Source: Acetoanaerobium sticklandii (GTDB lineage: Bacteria > Bacillota > Clostridia > Peptostreptococcales > Filifactoraceae). Taken from it: a DNA stretch of 64,000 nt. Positions within the stretch are counted from its first letter, which is position 1. Each line of letters opens with the position of its first letter. The notes under the pieces were generated by a model. The model saw nothing but the letters and a program-made list of their open reading frames with translations, made no database searches and had not been told where the DNA came from. Shown here one piece after another: positions 16,881 to 25,802 of this stretch. Location of the stretch: the NCBI RefSeq assembly GCF_000196455.1, contig NC_014614.1, forward strand, positions 2,306,001 through 2,370,000, read 5' to 3'. The position numbers were made by a program, and so were the translations under genes.

Positions 16881-19800
16881 CTAAAAATCAAACTCATCAT
16901 CTTCCTCATCTGTATCAGAAATAAATGAATCAAAATCTATATCATCATCGCCTTCTTCTTCAAGGTTAAAATCTTCTTCAGGCGTTAAAACTTCCTCTAT
17001 CATGTCATCTCTATCTTCTGCTACATACTCAAATTCATCAACAAGTGCAGCTTCTTCAATAGATTCTCTAACTTCAATTTCCTCATCAGTTTCAGTTAGA
17101 ACCTTAACATCTAAGCAAAGTGATTGAAGCTCTTTTATAAGAACCTTAAATGACTCTGGTATGCCTGGTTCTGGAACATTTTCACCCTTTACGATAGCTT
17201 CGTAAGTTTTAACCCTACCAACCACGTCGTCAGACTTAACTGTAAGGATTTCCTGAAGTGTGTGAGCTGCTCCATATGCCTCAAGAGCCCAAACCTCCAT
17301 CTCTCCAAAACGCTGTCCTCCAAACTGAGCTTTACCTCCAAGAGGCTGCTGAGTAACTAAGGAGTAAGGTCCAGTTGATCTTGCATGTATTTTGTCGTCT
17401 ACAAGGTGGTGAAGCTTAAGCATATACATGTATCCAACAGTTACTGGATTGTCAAAATAATCTCCAGTTCTTCCATCTTGAAGATGAATCTTTCCACTCT
17501 TTGGATAACCAGCTTTATCAAGAGCTTGGAAGATGTCTTCCTCAACTGCTCCATCAAATACAGGTGTTGCAACATGCCATCCCAGAGCTTTTGCAGCAAG
17601 TCCCATATGAATTTCCAGTACCTGTCCAATATTCATACGCGAAGGTACGCCTAGAGGGTTAAGTACGATTTCAACTGGTGTTCCATCAGGCATAAATGGC
17701 ATATCCTCTTCTGGAAGAATTCTAGAAATAACCCCTTTATTACCATGGCGACCCGCCATTTTATCTCCAACATTAATTTTTCTCTTTTTAGCAATGTAGC
17801 ATCTTACAAGTTCATTTACTCCTGGAGATAGTTCATCCCCATTTTCTCTTGTAAATATGCGGACATCAACTATAATTCCTGACTCTCCATGTGGAACTCT
17901 AAGAGATGTATCTCTAACTTCTCTAGCTTTCTCACCAAATATCGCGCGAAGCAATCTTTCCTCAGGAGTTATTTCAGTTTCACCCTTAGGTGTTACTTTA
18001 CCTACTAAGATATCCCCAGATTCAACCTCAGCACCGATTCTAATTATTCCTCTTTCATCCAGATTCTTAATTGCATCGTCGCCTACATTAGGTATGTCTC
18101 TAGTAATCTCTTCTGGCCCTAGCTTTGTATCTCTAGCTTCAGCTTCATATTCTTCTATATGAATAGTAGATAATCTATCTTCCTTAACAAGTCTTTCATT
18201 AATTAAGATAGCATCCTCATAGTTATAACCTTCCCACGTCATGAATGCAACTAGGCAGTTTCTGCCAAGAGCAATTTCCCCTAAATCAGTAGAAGGTCCA
18301 TCTGCTATAACGTCACCTTTTTTCATAACATCGCCCTTGTTTACAAGAGGTGTTTGATTGATACAAGTACCTTGGTTAGAACGTTTGAATTTAAGCAGAC
18401 GATATCTATCTTTTTGTCCGTCTTCTCTTTTTATAATGATTTCTTTTGCCGATACTTTTTCTACTACTCCGTCGTGCCTTGCTACGATAACTGCACCAGA
18501 ATCCTTGGCTGCTCTATATTCTATAGCAGTTCCTATAATAGGTGCTTCTCTTCTAACTAGCGGTACCGCCTGACGCTGCATGTTCGATCCCATAAGGGCA
18601 CGGTTTGCGTCGTCGTTTTCCAAGAAAGGAATCATAGCCGTTGCAACTGAAACTACCTGTTTTGGTGAAACGTCAACGTAGTCAACCAACTCAGTAGGCA
18701 CTAGTTCAACTGTACCCATCTTAGTTCTAGATGCAACCTTTGAGTTTACAAACCAGCTATCTTCAGATAGAGGCTCATTCGCCTGAACTCTGATGTATAA
18801 ATCTTCTTCATCTGCTGTAAGATAATCTATGATTTCAGTTACTTTGTTATTTTCATTGTCTACTCTTCTATATGGAGATTCAATAAAACCATATTCATTG
18901 ATTCTTGCATACACCGAAAGTGAGTTTATAAGTCCGATGTTTGGACCCTCTGGTGTCTCTATAGGACACATTCTTCCGTAATGAGAATAGTGTACGTCTC
19001 TTACCTCAAAGCCAGCTCTTTCTCTTGATAGACCACCTGGTCCAAGAGCAGAAAGTCTACGTTTGTGCGTAAGTTCAGAAAGTGGGTTTGTTTGGTCCAT
19101 GAACTGAGATAACTGAGAAGAACCAAAAAACTCCTTGATTGCTGCAGTTACTGGTCTGATGTTCATTAATGAGTTAGGAGTAAGGTCTATAGCATCTTGA
19201 ACAGTCATTCTTTCCTTGATAACTCTCTCCATTCTAGACAGACCGATTCTAAATTGATTCTGAAGAAGTTCTCCAACAGAACGAACTCTTCTGTTTCCTA
19301 GATGATCGATATCATCTATATTACCTATAGAATGGAATAAATTGAACTGATAACTGATAGATGCAATTATATCTTCCTCAGTTATGTGTTTTGGAACTAG
19401 CTCTCTTTTTCTTTCGATAAGCTGAGCTTTTATTTCTTCTTCTGTACTGAAATTGTCTAAGATTTCTCTTAGAACCTTATATCTTACTTTTTCTTTTATA
19501 TTTAAATCGTCGATAGAAAAAGCTATATGCTTTTTAATGTCTACAAAACAGTTACCTATAACCTTAACTTCTTTTTCTTCTTCTCCATAGACATAAACAT
19601 GAGATATTCCAATATCATCTAACATCTTAGCTTGCTCTACGCTAAGCTTAATTCCACTTGTAAGTACTACTTCTCCTGTAGATGGGTCTACCACATCTCT
19701 CGATAGTACTCTAGAGTAGATTCTGTTAGATAAAGCTAATTTTTTGTTGAATTTATATCTTCCAACTTTAGCTAAATCGTATCTCTTGTGATCAAAAAAC

Positions 19801-20594
19801 ATAGAGTTTATTAACGATGTCGCACTTTCTAATGTAGGTGGTTCACCAGGTCTTAATTTTTTATAAATTTCAATTAAGCCTTCGTCAGTTGACTTTGAGC
19901 TATCTTTAAGAATAGTAGCCTCAAGTCTTTCGTCATCACCAAGAAGTTCTCTAATTTCCTGGTCGCTTCCATAGCCTAATGCTCTGAGTAGCATAGTTAC
20001 CGGTTGTTTTCTATTTCTGTCAATTCTTACAGAAACTATATCGTTTGAATCAGTTTCGTACTCAAGCCATGCTCCTCTGTTTGGAATTACAGTAGAAGAA
20101 ATAAGTCTCTTTCCTGATTTATCCATTTCTTGAGAAAAATAAACACCTGGAGAACGTACTAACTGACTTACAATAACTCTTTCTGCTCCGTTGATTATAA
20201 ATGTTCCCTTATCTGTCATAAGAGGAAAATCACCTAAAAATACTGGTTCTCCAGATTCGTTTTTAATTATCTTAGAACCATCTTCGTCTGGAACAGTAAG
20301 CCTTACTCTTACCTTCAGCGGTGCCGAGTAAGTTACATCTCTTTCTTTCGATTCTTCTACATCGTACTTTGGAGTTTCCTCAATAAAGTAATCAAGAAAT
20401 TCCAGCTTAATATTTCCTGTATAGTCTTCTATAGGAAATACCTCTTCAAAAACTTCTCTAAGCCCTTCTCTAAGAAACCATTCATAGGATTCGAGCTGGA
20501 TTTCTATAAGATTGGGAAGTTCTGCGACTTCAGTTATCTGAGAAAAGCTCATTCGGGTCCTTCTCCCGATTTGCACAGGATGTGGATGTGGCAT
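16881..20594 (-). CDS. rpoB: DNA-directed RNA polymerase subunit beta
   Basis: Second-largest core RNA polymerase subunit and target of rifampicin. I start it at MPHPHPVQIGRRTRMSFSQI (ATG at 20594) behind GAGAGGTGAAG, giving 1237 residues; a TTG one codon upstream is also possible. The rifampicin region (SSQLSQFMDQTNPLSELTHKRRLSALGPGG) is intact and looks sensitive. The C-terminus ends in a long acidic tail rich in Asp/Glu, common in clostridial RpoB. It has a perfect consensus promoter upstream and a terminator separating it from rplL. Confidence 0.97.
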   Translation of the reverse strand: MPHPHPVQIGRRTRMSFSQITEVAELPNLIEIQLESYEWFLREGLREVFEEVFPIEDYTGNIKLEFLDYFIEETPKYDVEESKERDVTYSAPLKVRVRLTVPDEDGSKIIKNESGEPVFLGDFPLMTDKGTFIINGAERVIVSQLVRSPGVYFSQEMDKSGKRLISSTVIPNRGAWLEYETDSNDIVSVRIDRNRKQPVTMLLRALGYGSDQEIRELLGDDERLEATILKDSSKSTDEGLIEIYKKLRPGEPPTLESATSLINSMFFDHKRYDLAKVGRYKFNKKLALSNRIYSRVLSRDVVDPSTGEVVLTSGIKLSVEQAKMLDDIGISHVYVYGEEEKEVKVIGNCFVDIKKHIAFSIDDLNIKEKVRYKVLREILDNFSTEEEIKAQLIERKRELVPKHITEEDIIASISYQFNLFHSIGNIDDIDHLGNRRVRSVGELLQNQFRIGLSRMERVIKERMTVQDAIDLTPNSLMNIRPVTAAIKEFFGSSQLSQFMDQTNPLSELTHKRRLSALGPGGLSRERAGFEVRDVHYSHYGRMCPIETPEGPNIGLINSLSVYARINEYGFIESPYRRVDNENNKVTEIIDYLTADEEDLYIRVQANEPLSEDSWFVNSKVASRTKMGTVELVPTELVDYVDVSPKQVVSVATAMIPFLENDDANRALMGSNMQRQAVPLVRREAPIIGTAIEYRAAKDSGAVIVARHDGVVEKVSAKEIIIKREDGQKDRYRLLKFKRSNQGTCINQTPLVNKGDVMKKGDVIADGPSTDLGEIALGRNCLVAFMTWEGYNYEDAILINERLVKEDRLSTIHIEEYEAEARDTKLGPEEITRDIPNVGDDAIKNLDERGIIRIGAEVESGDILVGKVTPKGETEITPEERLLRAIFGEKAREVRDTSLRVPHGESGIIVDVRIFTRENGDELSPGVNELVRCYIAKKRKINVGDKMAGRHGNKGVISRILPEEDMPFMPDGTPVEIVLNPLGVPSRMNIGQVLEIHMGLAAKALGWHVATPVFDGAVEEDIFQALDKAGYPKSGKIHLQDGRTGDYFDNPVTVGYMYMLKLHHLVDDKIHARSTGPYSLVTQQPLGGKAQFGGQRFGEMEVWALEAYGAAHTLQEILTVKSDDVVGRVKTYEAIVKGENVPEPGIPESFKVLIKELQSLCLDVKVLTETDEEIEVRESIEEAALVDEFEYVAEDRDDMIEEVLTPEEDFNLEEEGDDDIDFDSFISDTDEEDDEFDF

Positions 20595-20664
20595 CAAGAC
20601 TTCACCTCTCAATAATAAAAATAAAACAAATGGGCAAAAGTACTCCATTATAAAGCATCAAATT

Positions 20665-20693
20665 ATTATACCTAAACTCTGCCTTATTGTCAA
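20665..20693 (-). promoter_or_regulatory. rpoBC promoter
   Basis: TTGACA (20688-20693) and TATAAT (20665-20670) on the minus strand are 17 bp apart: a perfect consensus sigma-A promoter. It lies immediately after the terminator that closes rplJL, so rpoBC can be transcribed separately from the L7/L12 genes. Confidence 0.9.
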
Positions 20694-20713
20694 TGCAATT
20701 ATTAGAACAAAAA

Positions 20714-20740
20714 AGTGCTTCAGGTAATACCTGAAGCACT
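20714..20740 (-). terminator. Terminator or attenuator between rplL and rpoB
   Basis: A perfect 12-bp stem, AGTGCTTCAGGT paired with ACCTGAAGCACT around a 3-nt loop, is followed on the minus strand by TTTTTTGTTC. It lies 17 bp after the rplL stop. It should end most rplJL transcripts and lets ribosomal stalk proteins be made in excess over polymerase. Confidence 0.9.
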
Positions 20741-20757
20741 CAATTACTAGAGTTAAA

Positions 20758-21120
20758 TTATTTAACTTCTACTTTAGCGCCTGCAGCTTCTAGCTTTTCT
20801 TTAATTTGATCAGCTTCTTCTTTAGTTGCGCCTTCTTTAACTGGCTTTGGAGCTCCATCAACTAGGTCTTTAGCTTCTTTTAAGCCAAGTCCAGTGATTT
20901 CTCTTACTACTTTGATAACTCCTACTTTTGAAGATCCTGCCTCAGCAAGGATTACATCAAATTCAGTTTTTTCTTCAGCAGCAGCACCAGCAGCAGCACC
21001 AGCCATCATTACAGGAGCAGAAGCAGAAACACCAAATTTCTCCTCAGCAGCCTTTACAAGTTCGTTTAGTTCAAGAACTTTCATATTCTCTATAGCTTCT
21101 AAAATTTGTTCTATAGTCAT
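20758..21120 (-). CDS. rplL: 50S ribosomal protein L7/L12
   Basis: Multi-copy stalk protein that recruits translation GTPases. I start it at MTIEQILEAIENMKVLELNELV (ATG at 21120) behind GGAGGTG; an ATG three codons upstream has no room for that site. The 120-residue protein has the N-terminal dimerisation helix, an Ala/Gly-rich hinge (APVMMAGAAAGAAAEE) and the globular C-terminal domain with GLGLKEAKDLVDGAPKPVKEG. It follows rplJ by about 30 bp. Confidence 0.97.
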   Translation of the reverse strand: MTIEQILEAIENMKVLELNELVKAAEEKFGVSASAPVMMAGAAAGAAAEEKTEFDVILAEAGSSKVGVIKVVREITGLGLKEAKDLVDGAPKPVKEGATKEEADQIKEKLEAAGAKVEVK

Positions 21121-21152
21121 TACGTACACCTCCGAATTATTTTTAAATTAAA

Positions 21153-21650
21153 TTAAGCTTCTTGCTTCTTTGCAATTGCGTCAACAAGATAAACAAAGTT
21201 TGATACTGGAGCTTTAAGACTTCCAAGAAGTTTTGCGATAAGCTCTTCTCTTGAAGGAATCTCAGCAAGTTTTTTGATATTATCAGCATCATAGAATTCG
21301 CCTTCTACAAATCCCATCTTAAGCTCTAGCTTTGGATGAGTTTTTGCGAAGTCATTAACTATTTTAGCAGGAGCTACTGGATCTTCATATCCAAACGCTA
21401 TAGCATTAGTTCCTACTAAGTTAACATTGTCAAACTGAGCCATGTTACCTACTTCAGCTGCAGCTCTTCTAACTAATGTATTTTTGTATACTTTATAGTC
21501 AATCCCAGCTTCTCTAAACTTATTTCTAAGTTCAGTCACTTCTTCAACCTTTAGTCCTTTGTAGTCAACAACCACACAAGAAGCAGACTTTTGAAGTTTC
21601 TCAGCTATTTCTGCAACTACGCCTTTTTTCATTTCAATCGCTTTTGTCAT
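21153..21650 (-). CDS. rplJ: 50S ribosomal protein L10
   Basis: L10 anchors L7/L12 dimers to the 50S subunit and, with L12, binds its own mRNA leader as a repressor. The 165-residue protein begins MTKAIEMKKGVVAEIAEKL and has the conserved N-terminal domain with YKVYKNTLVRRAA; the C-terminal helix for L12 binding is present. The ribosome binding site GAAGGAGGTG follows a hairpin in the leader RNA, as expected for autogenous control. rplL follows directly. Confidence 0.97.
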   Translation of the reverse strand: MTKAIEMKKGVVAEIAEKLQKSASCVVVDYKGLKVEEVTELRNKFREAGIDYKVYKNTLVRRAAAEVGNMAQFDNVNLVGTNAIAFGYEDPVAPAKIVNDFAKTHPKLELKMGFVEGEFYDADNIKKLAEIPSREELIAKLLGSLKAPVSNFVYLVDAIAKKQEA

Positions 21651-21800
21651 ACGGCACCTCCTTCGTAGGCTTTAAAACAATTAAAGCCTTTATATATCCA
21701 TAGACATACAAAGGCTCATTTTATAAAAATAAGATAATCCTCGGCAGGATATTAAGCATAAGCACCTACTGTCTACGGTAATAATTTAATTTTTAAGTAC
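21651..21800 (-). promoter_or_regulatory. L10 leader RNA (rplJL autoregulation)
   Basis: The region between the rplJ promoter and the rplJ start has the hallmarks of the ribosomal protein L10 leader: a purine-flanked kink-turn region with CCGTAGACAGTAGG near the 5' end, TGCCGAGG in the middle, and alternative 3' hairpins. In the latter AAAGGCTTTAATTG pairs with TTTTAAAGCCT just before the Shine-Dalgarno site. L10(L12)4 binding is expected to reduce rplJL expression. The recognition rests on family knowledge and position. Confidence 0.8.
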
Positions 21801-21806
21801 CTAAAC

Positions 21807-21835
21807 ATAATATAGCCTAGAATATAAATTGTCAA
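21807..21835 (-). promoter_or_regulatory. rplJL promoter
   Basis: TTGACA (21830-21835) and TATTAT (21807-21812) on the minus strand are 17 bp apart, starting right after the rplA stop. Transcription would begin close to 21800, the 5' end of the L10 leader. Confidence 0.85.
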
Positions 21836-21842
21836 TAGTTTT

Positions 21843-22541
21843 TTAGTCGTTTACTCTTGCTGGGTTGATTTTAACTCCAGGTCCCATAGTGCTAGTTACT
21901 ACTACTGATCTTAAATATTGTCCTTTTGCTGCAGATGGCTTAGCTTTTACAACCGCTTCCATTAAAGCATGGAAGTTCTCAGCTAATTTTTCTTTTCCAA
22001 AAGAAACTTTTCCTACTGGAACGTGAATTATGTTAGTTTTGTCAAGTCTGTACTCAACTTTACCAGCTTTGATTTCATTGATTGCTTTTTCTACTTCAAA
22101 TGTTACAGTTCCAGATTTAGGGTTTGGCATAAGTCCTTTAGGTCCAAGAACTCTACCTAATCTTCCTACTAATCCCATCATATCTGGTGTAGCTACGATA
22201 ACATCGAAATCAAACCAGTTTTCACTTTGAATCTTTGTTACTAAATCTTCAGCTCCAACAAAATCTGCTCCTGCTGCTTCTGCTTCTTTAGCTTTTTCTC
22301 CTTTAGCGAACACTAAAACTCTGTTAGTTTTACCTGTTCCGTTAGGAAGTACAACTGCTCCACGAACCTGCTGATCAGCATGTCTAGAGTCAACGCCAAG
22401 TTTGATATGCGCTTCAACTGTTTCATCAAATTTTGCACTAGCTACTTCTACAACTACACCTAACGCTTCAGTTGCATTGTAGTAGTTATTTTTGTCGAAT
22501 TTACTAAGCGCTTCTTGATATTTCTTGCCCTTCTTCGCCAT
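21843..22541 (-). CDS. rplA: 50S ribosomal protein L1
   Basis: L1 forms the mobile stalk that moves deacylated tRNA out of the E site. The 232-residue product begins MAKKGKKYQEALSKFD, has the conserved core VATPDMMGLVGRLGRVLGPKGLMPNPKSGTVT (about 116-147) and the closing TSTMGPGVKIN. It follows rplK by about 70 bp and has a GGAGG site at standard spacing. It normally represses its own operon by binding near rplK; no specific site was identified here. Confidence 0.97.
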   Translation of the reverse strand: MAKKGKKYQEALSKFDKNNYYNATEALGVVVEVASAKFDETVEAHIKLGVDSRHADQQVRGAVVLPNGTGKTNRVLVFAKGEKAKEAEAAGADFVGAEDLVTKIQSENWFDFDVIVATPDMMGLVGRLGRVLGPKGLMPNPKSGTVTFEVEKAINEIKAGKVEYRLDKTNIIHVPVGKVSFGKEKLAENFHALMEAVVKAKPSAAKGQYLRSVVVTSTMGPGVKINPARVND

Positions 22542-22611
22542 TAAAATGCCTCCTTGTGGTAATAACGGTAAATAAATTTGCCTCCCACCAATCTATATGA
22601 TTAAAATAGAA

Positions 22612-23037
22612 CTACTCTTCTACTGTTACGCCCATACTTCTTGCTGTTCCTTCAATCATGCTCATCGCTGACTCAACTGAAGCAGCATTTAAGTCTGGTA
22701 ACTTCAACTCCGCAATTTCTTTAACTTGTGTTTTTGTAATTTTAGCAACTTTTTTCTTGTTTGGTTCTCCTGAACCAGACTCGATTTTACATGCTTTTTT
22801 GATAAGAACTGCAGCTGGTGGAGTCTTAGTTATAAAACTGAATGATCTATCTTGATATACAGTTATAACAACCGGTATTATTAATCCACCTTGTTCTGCT
22901 GTCTTAGCGTTAAATTCTTTACAAAAACCCATTATGTTAACTCCATGCTGTCCAAGAGCCGGTCCTACCGGTGGAGCTGGAGTAGCTTTTCCTGCTGGTA
23001 TTTGAAGTTTAATCTGTCCAATTACCTTTTTAGCCAT
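22612..23037 (-). CDS. rplK: 50S ribosomal protein L11
   Basis: L11 binds the GTPase-associated 23S rRNA region; it is needed for the RelA-type stringent response and is the thiostrepton site. I start it at MAKKVIGQIKLQIPAGKATPAPPVGPALGQHG (ATG at 23037) behind GGAGGTG, giving 141 residues, the usual length. The proline-rich N-domain and the rRNA-binding C-domain are both complete. It follows nusG by 20 bp. Confidence 0.97.
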   Translation of the reverse strand: MAKKVIGQIKLQIPAGKATPAPPVGPALGQHGVNIMGFCKEFNAKTAEQGGLIIPVVITVYQDRSFSFITKTPPAAVLIKKACKIESGSGEPNKKKVAKITKTQVKEIAELKLPDLNAASVESAMSMIEGTARSMGVTVEE

Positions 23038-23057
23038 TATATACACCTCCTGTTAGA

Positions 23058-23594
23058 TTACTTTACCTTTTTAACCTGATAAAATTCAAGTTCTACTGGA
23101 GTTTCTCTTCCAAACATGGAAATGTTGACCTTTGCATGTTTTTTGTCATGGTTGATTTCTTCAATCGTACCTGCAAAACCATCAAAAGGTCCTCCTGAAA
23201 CTTGGATTTTATCTCCTATAGAGAAATCTACAACAAGGTCAAAGCTCTTTTGCTTTTCAACTCCCATGTTCTCAACTTCTTCTGCTGTTAGCGCTACTGG
23301 TTTTGAGTTTGGTCCTACAAATCCAGTAACTCCTTTTGTATTCCTTACAACGTACCAGGATTCGTCTGTAACAATCATCTTAATCAGCACATAACCCGGA
23401 AACACTTTCCTTTGCCTGATTTTTTCTTTACCATTTTTGTTTTCGACAACGTCTTCAACAGGAACAGCAACGTCCTGAATCAAGTCTTCCATGCCTCTAT
23501 TGGCAACGGCTTTTTCAATTGTAGCTTTCACCTTGTTTTCGTGTCCGGAATAAGTATGTATTACATACCATTTGGCTTGTTCTTGTTCTGACAT
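23058..23594 (-). CDS. nusG: Transcription termination/antitermination protein NusG
   Basis: NusG binds RNA polymerase and couples transcription with translation or termination. The 178-residue product has the NGN domain (AKWYVIHTYSGHENKVKATIEKAV) and the C-terminal KOW domain (IGDKIQVSGGPFDGFAGTIEEIN). I start at MSEQEQ; an ATG two codons upstream is equally possible. The only strong Shine-Dalgarno (AAAGGAGGG) lies unusually far, about 20 nt from the start codons, with a small imperfect hairpin between that could bring it closer. It is in the usual secE-nusG-rplK order. Confidence 0.95.
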   Translation of the reverse strand: MSEQEQAKWYVIHTYSGHENKVKATIEKAVANRGMEDLIQDVAVPVEDVVENKNGKEKIRQRKVFPGYVLIKMIVTDESWYVVRNTKGVTGFVGPNSKPVALTAEEVENMGVEKQKSFDLVVDFSIGDKIQVSGGPFDGFAGTIEEINHDKKHAKVNISMFGRETPVELEFYQVKKVK

Positions 23595-23637
23595 AGACAT
23601 CAGCCTAAAAAGGCCTGACCCTCCTTTTGGTTAACGA

Positions 23638-23853
23638 TTATAAAGAAATTACTTTCTCAATGATAAACCCGAGTCCAGAATCTATAAGATAAATTATTAA
23701 GCTCACAATAAATACTGAGAATATAACAATCCAAGTATAGTTTGTTAATTCTTTGCGGCTTGGCCAATGAACCTTTTTAAGTTCTGTTCTGGTTTCTCTT
23801 AGAGAAGTTCCTATACCTTTTTTTACATTTGCTTCTGCTGACAATCCATTCAC
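23638..23853 (-). CDS. secE: Preprotein translocase subunit SecE
   Basis: SecE is the small clamp subunit of the SecYEG protein-export channel. The 71-residue protein has the short Firmicutes form: an amphipathic segment with TRTELKKVHWPSRKELTNYTWIV (about 20-42) leading into a single transmembrane helix with IFSVFIVSLIIYLIDSGLGFII. It lies between rpmG and nusG as in most clostridia. Confidence 0.95.
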   Translation of the reverse strand: MNGLSAEANVKKGIGTSLRETRTELKKVHWPSRKELTNYTWIVIFSVFIVSLIIYLIDSGLGFIIEKVISL

Positions 23854-23862
23854 ACCCTTTGA

Positions 23863-24012
23863 CTATTTAGTTTCTTTATGCGCAGTGTGCTTTTTGCAGA
23901 ATCTGCAGTATTTGCTAAGCTCTATTCTGTCTGGGTCATTCTTCTTGTTTTTTGTAGTGTTGTAGTTTCTTTGCTTACACTCTTGGCAAGCAAGTGTTAT
24001 TTTTACTCTCAT
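23863..24012 (-). CDS. rpmG: 50S ribosomal protein L33
   Basis: A short gene of 49 codons starting at ATG 24012 behind GGAGGTGGACC. Translation gives MRVKITLACQECKQRNYNTT at the start and a basic C-terminus, with two CxxC pairs (CQEC and CRFC) as in zinc-binding L33. It precedes secE by 10 bp. The order tuf2-rpmG-secE-nusG is the standard clostridial one. The promoter for this operon lies about 160 bp upstream. Confidence 0.95.
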   Translation of the reverse strand: MRVKITLACQECKQRNYNTTKNKKNDPDRIELSKYCRFCKKHTAHKETK

Positions 24013-24172
24013 GGTCCACCTCCTACATTAATATGTGTTAGAAGGATCTATTTTTAAACATAGATTGGTGTAATTATATAACATTACCCATAAAATCTAT
24101 CACAATCGCCAGCCGATGTCAAGAGATTTCGCTCTTATATATCAACTAAATTATGATTTTCGCCGAAATTAA

Positions 24173-24201
24173 AGTTTAACTCAATTTGTATTTTTTGTCA
24201 A
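24173..24201 (-). promoter_or_regulatory. Promoter of rpmG-secE-nusG-rplK-rplA
   Basis: TTGACA (24196-24201) and TAAACT (24173-24178) on the minus strand are 17 bp apart, downstream of the tuf2 terminator. No other good promoter was seen between tuf2 and rpmG. Confidence 0.75.
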
Positions 24202-24282
24202 AGCTTTCCACTATATTTGCTCTAGGTTTATATTAATTTTTTTTGCTGTTATCCTTCTATTTTATTTCAGTTTATATTAAAA

Positions 24283-24309
24283 ACGAGCTTTTGCATAATG
24301 CAAAAGCTC
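24283..24309 (-). terminator. Terminator after tuf2
   Basis: The same perfect stem as after tuf1 (CGAGCTTTTGCA with TGCAAAAGCTCG), here followed on the minus strand by only five T residues and then unrelated sequence. It separates tRNA-Thr-tuf2 from rpmG-secE-nusG. Confidence 0.9.
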
Positions 24310-24330
24310 GTATATAAGTCAGGGCTTTAA

Positions 24331-25524
24331 TTACTCTACGATTGTAGCAACAACACCAGCGCCTACAGTTCTTCCGCCTTCTCTGATAGCAAAACGAAGT
24401 CCCTCTTCCATAGCGATTGGAGTGATAAGCTCAACTGAAATAGTGATGTTATCTCCAGGCATAACCATTTCTACGCCATCTGGAAGTGTGATGTCACCAG
24501 TTACGTCAGTTGTTCTGAAGTAAAACTGTGGTCTATATCCTTTAAAGAATGGAGTATGTCTTCCACCCTCTTCTTTTTTAAGTACGTAGATTTCTGCAGT
24601 GAACTTCGTTCTTGGTTTGATTGTTCCTGATTTAGCTAGAACTTGTCCTCTTTCGATATCATCTCTAGTTACACCTCTAAGAAGTGCTCCTATGTTATCT
24701 CCAGCTTGCGCTTGATCTAGTAACTTTCTGAACATCTCTACTCCAGTTACTACTACTTTTCTTGCTTCTTCTGTAAGTCCAACGATTTCTACCTCGTCTT
24801 GAACTTTTAGAATTCCTCTTTCTACTCTTCCTGTTGCAACTGTTCCTCTACCAGTGATTGAGAATACGTCCTCTACTGGCATTAGGAAAGGCTTGTCGAT
24901 ATCTCTTTCTGGCTCTGGAATGTAGCTATCGATTTGCTCGAATAACTCAACGATTTTGTCTCCCCACTCAGATGCTGGATCTTCTAATGCTTTTAGTGCT
25001 GATCCTCTGATAATTGGAGTGTCATCTCCTGGGAATTCGTACTCGTTTAGTAGGTCTCTTACTTCCATTTCTACTAGCTCAAGTAGCTCTTCGTCATCTA
25101 CCATGTCACATTTGTTTAGGAATACTACGATGTATGGTACCCCTACCTGTCTTGATAGTAGGATATGCTCTCTTGTTTGTGGCATTGGTCCATCTGCTGC
25201 TGAACATACTAGGATAGCTCCGTCCATCTGTGCTGCTCCTGTGATCATGTTCTTAACGTAGTCAGCATGGCCTGGGCAGTCAACGTGTGCGTAGTGTCTG
25301 TTTGGAGTCTCATACTCAACGTGTGCTGTTGAGATTGTGATTCCTCTTTCTCTTTCCTCTGGTGCCTTATCTATGTTTTCGAAATCTACTGCTGCTCCGA
25401 ATCCGTATCTTGCATGTAATGTCTTTGTGATTGCTGCTGTTAATGTTGTTTTTCCGTGGTCTACGTGTCCTATTGTTCCAATATTAACGTGTGGCTTGGT
25501 TCTTTCAAATTTAGCTTTTGCCAT
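24331..25524 (-). CDS. tuf: Elongation factor Tu, copy 2
   Basis: Second EF-Tu gene; the 397-residue product is identical to copy 1, with the same G motifs. I start at MAKAKFERTKPH behind GGAGGAGGAG; an upstream reading (adding MKHLEVFIGGGANK) covers the ribosome binding site and is rejected. It follows a tRNA-Thr gene by about 60 bp and its own promoter lies upstream of the tRNA, so tRNA and EF-Tu mRNA are probably made as one transcript. Confidence 0.97.
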   Translation of the reverse strand: MAKAKFERTKPHVNIGTIGHVDHGKTTLTAAITKTLHARYGFGAAVDFENIDKAPEERERGITISTAHVEYETPNRHYAHVDCPGHADYVKNMITGAAQMDGAILVCSAADGPMPQTREHILLSRQVGVPYIVVFLNKCDMVDDEELLELVEMEVRDLLNEYEFPGDDTPIIRGSALKALEDPASEWGDKIVELFEQIDSYIPEPERDIDKPFLMPVEDVFSITGRGTVATGRVERGILKVQDEVEIVGLTEEARKVVVTGVEMFRKLLDQAQAGDNIGALLRGVTRDDIERGQVLAKSGTIKPRTKFTAEIYVLKKEEGGRHTPFFKGYRPQFYFRTTDVTGDITLPDGVEMVMPGDNITISVELITPIAMEEGLRFAIREGGRTVGAGVVATIVE

Positions 25525-25582
25525 TTTATTAGCTCCTCCTCCAATAAACACTTCCAAGTGTTTCATTATTATAAAAAAGAAA

Positions 25583-25658
25583 TGGAGCTCACGAGCGGAC
25601 TTGAACCGCCGACCTCCGCCTTACCAAGGCGACGCTCTACCGACTGAGCCACGTGAGC
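25583..25658 (-). tRNA. tRNA-Thr (anticodon GGU)
   Basis: A 76-nt cloverleaf with CCA encoded. The acceptor stem is GCTCACG/CGTGAGC, the D arm GCTC...GAGC, the anticodon stem TCGCC/GGCGG with loop TTGGTAA giving anticodon GGT, and the T loop GTTCAAGTC. It reads ACC/ACU threonine codons. The arrangement tRNA-Thr then tuf matches the classical thrT-tufB pairing known from other bacteria. Confidence 0.95.
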
Positions 25659-25671
25659 ACTTACAAGGCAT

Positions 25672-25700
25672 ATTGTACTATGTTTATACACAAAAATCAA
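25672..25700 (-). promoter_or_regulatory. Promoter of tRNA-Thr-tuf2
   Basis: TTGATT (25695-25700) and TACAAT (25672-25677) on the minus strand are 17 bp apart. They lie 13 bp upstream of the mature tRNA 5' end, so the transcript would start within a few bases of the tRNA. Confidence 0.75.
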
Positions 25701-25802
25701 GAAAGATTTTTTGTATATTAAAATCTTATTATCAATACCTTAAAATTATTGAAATTTAAAAGTAATTTTTGTTTTCTATAAGTTTTGAATTACTTATTTA
25801 TG

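Larger units (their letters stand above)
24279..25528 (-). repeat. Duplicated tuf block, copy 2
   Basis: Second copy of the apparently identical block of about 1250 bp described at 8612-9861, offset by 15,667 bp and in the same orientation. Both copies lie in highly expressed regions. A direct repeat of this size could also support recombination deleting or amplifying the roughly 15.7 kb between them, although that interval contains essential genes. Confidence 0.85.

Noticed and set aside
8612..25528. The tuf repeats as ends of a composite mobile element
   Set aside because: No transposase, target duplication or foreign composition; the interval holds essential core genes in conserved order.
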